The position numbers and the translations under genes are program-made. From positions 186,001 through 250,000 of the forward strand of contig MU400561.1 in the NCBI GenBank assembly GCA_022578965.1: a stretch of DNA of 64,000 nucleotides. Reading direction: 5' to 3'. Shown here piece by piece: positions 60,171-64,000 of this stretch. Positions within the stretch are counted from its first letter, which is position 1. Each line of letters begins with the position of its first letter. Source of the stretch: Xylaria sp. FL1777 (lineage: Eukaryota; Ascomycota; Sordariomycetes; Xylariales; Xylariaceae). Below the pieces are notes generated by a model. It made no database searches. It saw only the letters and a program-made list of their open reading frames with translations, and had not been told where the DNA came from.

Positions 60171-62075
60171 TTTATTAGCTAGCTTTTTAAAACTTAGATC
60201 TTTTAAAGAAAAAAGTATACTAGTTAACTTTTATATAATTAAACGTATAGCTATATTTATACAATAAACTATTATAGCTAATAAAATTTAGCGGCCTTTA
60301 TAATTACTTAAGACTTTATTTTTTATTTTATATATAAAAAGCTATAAACAAAATAGTGTTAAGTTAATAGCTATAAATACTATTATTGTTAATTTTATAA
60401 CAATAGTGTTGTTTTATAATAAATAATCTAGCTTAATAAACATACAATAAAAAAATATAAAGCTAAAATAAATAGCTAGTAAAAAGCAAAAGTAAATTAA
60501 AGCAAAATAAAAAGCAAAAATAATAGCTAACTATAAATTGCTTACTGCAAAAACTACGTGCTAAAGTTAATTAAAAAAAAAGAATCTTTATTATTAAGTA
60601 AACAGTAATAAAATATTTAAACTTTATGCTGCTTATGCTTAAACTATAACTAAAAACCCTTAACAATAGCAAAAATTAAACCTGCAAAAACAACTTAAGC
60701 TTAAAACAAACTATTTAGTTTTATTGTTTAAATATATTTATTATTTAAATTAAGATAATACTAATTAACTTTAATATTTTTTTTATTTTTGAACTTGCGT
60801 TTAATAAAACAAACAAAAATACAGAATTTAGCAGCATAAAAACTAGCGAAAAAAAACAACTTAAACGTTAAAAAGCTTTGCATGTTAACATACGAACTGC
60901 TTAATATAGTAGTTTAATAATAATCTAAAAAATATAATGTTAGCAAAAAGTAATAAACATAAAGCATTAGTACAAGTAAAAAAAAAACTTATAATAAGCA
61001 TAATATAAAAGATTAACTAGACTTTTATAAAAGCAACTAAATTTTTAGTAGTAATAGCAAAGTTATTTATATTTGTAAACTTAATACGTAGTTAAATGTA
61101 AGCAACGTATAAATAACTAAACATATAGCGCATAACATAAATAACAGCAAAAAAAAATAGCAGAAGCAAAAATATTAATAATATATAATAAAGTAAATAA
61201 ATAGAAAAAAGTAAATAAGACTGCAGCTATAATAAAAATGCTTAAAAACATAACGAAAGCTAACTAAGCTTTAGGAAAACTACTAAAGCATTACTATAGT
61301 TCTGTTTAATAAAAAACAGATTAAAAAAAAGAATATATACTTAAATTAAAGAAATAAATATAAAAAGCATAAATATTAAATGGCTTAAAGTAGTTTAAAT
61401 AAAAAAAAATAGCTGTAAACTAGCAGAAGCAATAATAGGAAAAAAGGCCTAAAAAAAAAAAAAAAAAAAACAACTAACATATAAATTAGCAAGTAAATAA
61501 GTAGTTTATAAAAGCAAAGGTAGCAGCATATAATTGCTTAAAGCGTAAAATAGCTAATTGCTTTGCAAGCATAAAATATAATTATGCAAGCAGGAGATTT
61601 AAACGTTAATAAATTAAAGTAGCTTATATAAAGTTATTTAAGCTGTTTTTTATTTACTGTTTAGCTTTATTAAAATTGCTATTATTTTTTTATATAATTT
61701 GTTTAACTTTTTAATGCGTTTTTTTGCATTTTACTAATTAATAACTTATAAGTTACTAGAATTTGTTTTTTTTCGGCATCTAGGACTATAAATGCGTATA
61801 TTAAAAACATTACTTAAGAAAATTGCGGCAATTTTGCAAATATACTTAAGGCTAAGAATACTATTGTTAATAAAGCTTATGCGTAAATAATCTTAATAAT
61901 AAGCTTTAGTAGCAGTTATAAATAACTAATTTATTACTTGAGCTATTAGTACTTTAATTAAGCAAGGCTAATTGCTATAATATAAGCTAATATTTGCTAT
62001 AATTATAGCAATTCTATTTTTAAACTAAAGAAAGATTACTAAACAAATAAAGGTATTTATTACGTAGTTAAAAAA
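60171..62075. other. AT-rich stretch without recognisable features
   Basis: Simple A-rich runs (for example 61449-61470) and no recognisable coding or repeat structure. Confidence 0.4.
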
Positions 62076-62079
62076 TTAT

Positions 62080-62700
62080 GTTCAAAACGCTAGTAATAAA
62101 TTAGCTAAAGTATAAATGCTACATTTGCTTTTTGTTCTTTTTGCTATTAGCTAGTTTAATAGTTTATAAGCCTTGATTTTAGCATAGTTAATACTAATAT
62201 TAATATTATTAAGGTAATTTTTAGCTTTTTAGCTAATTAAATATAAATTTTTGCTATATTGTTTAAATAACTTATTAAAATTTGCAAATTTTATGTTAAA
62301 CTAAGCAATAGATTTTTAAACTTTGTTGTTTGTAGTAAGTTGCAAATAAACTAAGCAGGTTTTTTAATAGCAGTTTTTTTTTGCATATTGCAAAAAGTAT
62401 GTTTGCTTATTTTCAAAAAATGCTTAAATATTGTTTATTAAGTCCAAAGTTTTAAACTAGTTGCTTAAGCATATATTAATAACATTAGCTTTAGTTAAAA
62501 TACTTTTGCTATTAAGTAGTAATTTAACCTTAATAACTATATTTTTAAAACTTTTTTTTAGTTTAACTATAGGCTTAAAACTAGGATAATTAATAAATAG
62601 CGGCATTTTGTAGTTAAAATGCTACAGAAGCATTAGTTTTAATTTTATTATTGCATTTTTAAACGTTTGAACACTTTTATTAATTGTTTTAAGCTTTTAA
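62080..62700 (-). pseudogene. Unrecognised coding-like fossil, minus strand
   Basis: About 200 codons on the minus strand read with few stops, all TAA or TAG. They include YKMPLFINYPSFKPIVKLKK near 62560-62620, NSKSILTKANVINICLS near 62470-62520, and FNIKFANFNKLFKQYSKNLY near 62245-62305. Restoring Asp and Glu at many Asn and Lys positions would give a balanced soluble protein, so this is probably an eroded real gene, either from a transposon or from the host. No family was recognised. Confidence 0.4.
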
Positions 62701-63605
62701 TTAGCAAAAAAATTAAGGGAGCAAAAAAGAAGTAAAAAGGTTAAAAATTTTAGCTAATTTACATTTTTTTAATTAAAGATTGCAACTAGTGTATTTTTAT
62801 GATTTAAAGCAAAGCAAAAAAGCATAAAAAAATTAGCAATATTTTAAGCGCATTAAGAGATATTAATGCTTATAATGCTTTAAGTATAAGCAAAAATAAT
62901 TAACGCAAAATAGTATACGTAATACTAAAAGCTAAGAAATTTAAAGTGCATAATGCTATAAATATTTCTTGCAAAACTAGATATATAAAACATTAGTTAG
63001 TAAGCAGAATTTAGCAAGCGTTATTTTAGTAAGTACTTATTAAAAGCATTAGTAAAAAAAAGCTGTTGCAAATGTTTAAAGCTACTATTGTTATAATAAA
63101 AAGTAAACATATTTAAATAATACGTAATAGCTTTAAGTATTACAAAATGCTTAAAAACAAACAAATAATAAATGATAATATTTTATAGCTAAAAATATAA
63201 TAATATATTAGCTTACGTTTTTTTATATTGTAGTATATATATATTTCTAAAAGAAAAGTTCTAACTTAATTTAACGTACTTTTTAAAGAAGTAGTTAAAT
63301 TATATAAACTATAAAATGGGTTATAAAAGATAAAGTGCTTAGCAATATTGTTAAGCACCTAAGTTTAATTATAGAAATCTATTATAGGTATTTATTTTTA
63401 GTTAGCTTATTAGTTATAGCTTATAGTTTATAGATTTGCTTTAAGCTTAAATACTTAGTAAAAATGTTTAAATATTTACTGCAAAACAGCTTTGCTATTA
63501 ATAATTAGCATATTGCAAAATTAATTGTTATTTAATTAAAGCAGTTATTTAAAAACAGTATTTTGACAAAATTTTAAACCTAGTTATAGTAAATGCATAA
63601 ATAAA
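62701..63605. other. AT-rich stretch without recognisable features
   Basis: No coding-like frame or repeat was identified before the tandem array. Confidence 0.4.
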
Positions 63606-63798
63606 ACAAAAATAAATAGCAGCAATAGAAATAAATAGTAGCAATAAAGATAAATAGCAGCAATAAAAATAAATAGCAGCAATAAAAATAAATAGCAGTA
63701 ATAAAAATAAATAGCAGTAATAGAAATAAATAGCAGTAATAAAAATAGATAGCAATAATGGAAATAAAAGGTGTAATGGAGATAAAAGGTGCAATAAA
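63606..63798. repeat. 19-bp minisatellite, ~10 copies
   Basis: Units of the form CAATAAAAATAAATAGCAG repeat every 19 bp. The last two units (from about 63756) are 18 bp and carry GGTG where the others have AGCAG, as in TAATGGAGATAAAAGGTG. Two overlapping 81-codon minus-strand frames (63549-63794 and 63584-63829) arise only because the repeat lacks stops in those frames. The array ends directly against the repeat W copy. Confidence 0.9.
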
Positions 63799-63808
63799 CT
63801 ACATTTTT

Positions 63809-64000
63809 ACTATTATATGCGCTAAACATGCTAAATACTTTGTATTATTTCTAAACGTATAGTTTGGTAAAATATTAGGACTATATTGCGCTGAATTAAG
63901 ACTTATTAAGACTGTTTTACGTACTAGAAGTAAAGCTATTTAGCTTTTGCAAATCTAAGATATATAAGCGAACTTCGGAAGTTAAAAAGCCTTAAACTAA
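63809..64000 (+). repeat. Repeat W, edge copy (less mutated, incomplete)
   Basis: Same-orientation match to 15236-15425, running off the right end of the window. It keeps more C and G: TTTGGTAAAATATTAGGACT here against TTTAATAAAACACTAAAACT there, and AACTTCGGAAGTT against ACCTTAAAAGTT. Read with stops as Gln, one frame includes SYLAFANLRYISELRKLKS, conserved in both copies except at mutated positions. That hints at a coding origin, but no family was recognised. The full element lies beyond the window. Confidence 0.7.

Noticed and set aside
63549..63829. Two overlapping 81-codon minus-strand frames as genes
   Set aside because: Both are translations of the 19-bp minisatellite in two frames.
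1..64000. Fungal mitochondrial or plasmid DNA because of the AT content
   Set aside because: No mitochondrial genes, rRNA or tRNA were found, while nuclear-type LINEs with transition-type decay are present.

Overview
The window looks like 64 kb of gene-free, heavily mutated, AT-rich nuclear DNA from a filamentous fungus, most likely an ascomycete. No intact gene, tRNA or rRNA was found. The longest reading frame from ATG is about 106 codons, and most reading frames from ATG are antisense shadows or translated simple repeats. The content is a graveyard of transposable elements eroded almost wholly by C:G to T:A transitions. CAA, CAG and TGG codons have become stops, and GAT and GAA have become AAT and AAA. 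This is what repeat-induced point mutation (RIP) or a similar cytosine-targeting process leaves behind. The residual context is odd: GpA and TpC are depleted even more than CpA and TpG. The recognised elements are Tad-like non-LTR retrotransposons, which fits a fungus. The species cannot be named from this sequence.

Layout. From 1 to 33.5 kb: a 186-bp TA-flanked miniature inverted-repeat element (937-1122), two copies of a ~170-bp repeat (1139 and 4178), composite and simple tandem arrays (5.9-6.4 kb, 10.2-11.2 kb), a LINE RNase H fossil (about 14.4-15.2 kb) interrupted by another repeat, a ~350-bp foldback element (15.9-16.2 kb), and several unrecognised coding-like fossils. From 33.5 to 47.4 kb: a nested stack. 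An old minus-strand LINE fragment (here called Y1) was split by a 7.3-kb inverted-repeat DNA transposon (33834-41160), by a 5.2-kb plus-strand LINE (LINE A, 41273-46477) and by a 145-bp repeat. From 53.3 to 60.2 kb: a second copy of the same plus-strand LINE (LINE B), itself split by another copy of the minus-strand LINE (Y2, 55529-57784). Y2 is continuous where Y1 is split, so it gives the unoccupied version of both insertion sites. From 60.2 kb to the end: sparse sequence with one minus-strand coding-like fossil, a 19-bp tandem array, and at the right edge a less mutated copy of the repeat seen at 15.2 kb.

How the pieces relate. LINE A and LINE B keep, in order, an ORF1 with CCHC zinc knuckles and an ORF2 with endonuclease, reverse transcriptase and C-terminal Cys-rich segment. 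All catalytic aspartates examined have been converted to asparagine. Y1, Y2 and the 14.4-kb fossil belong to a second LINE group recognised by its RNase H domain. Nothing in the window is likely to be expressed as a functional protein. The region behaves like constitutive heterochromatin, possibly pericentromeric or centromeric.
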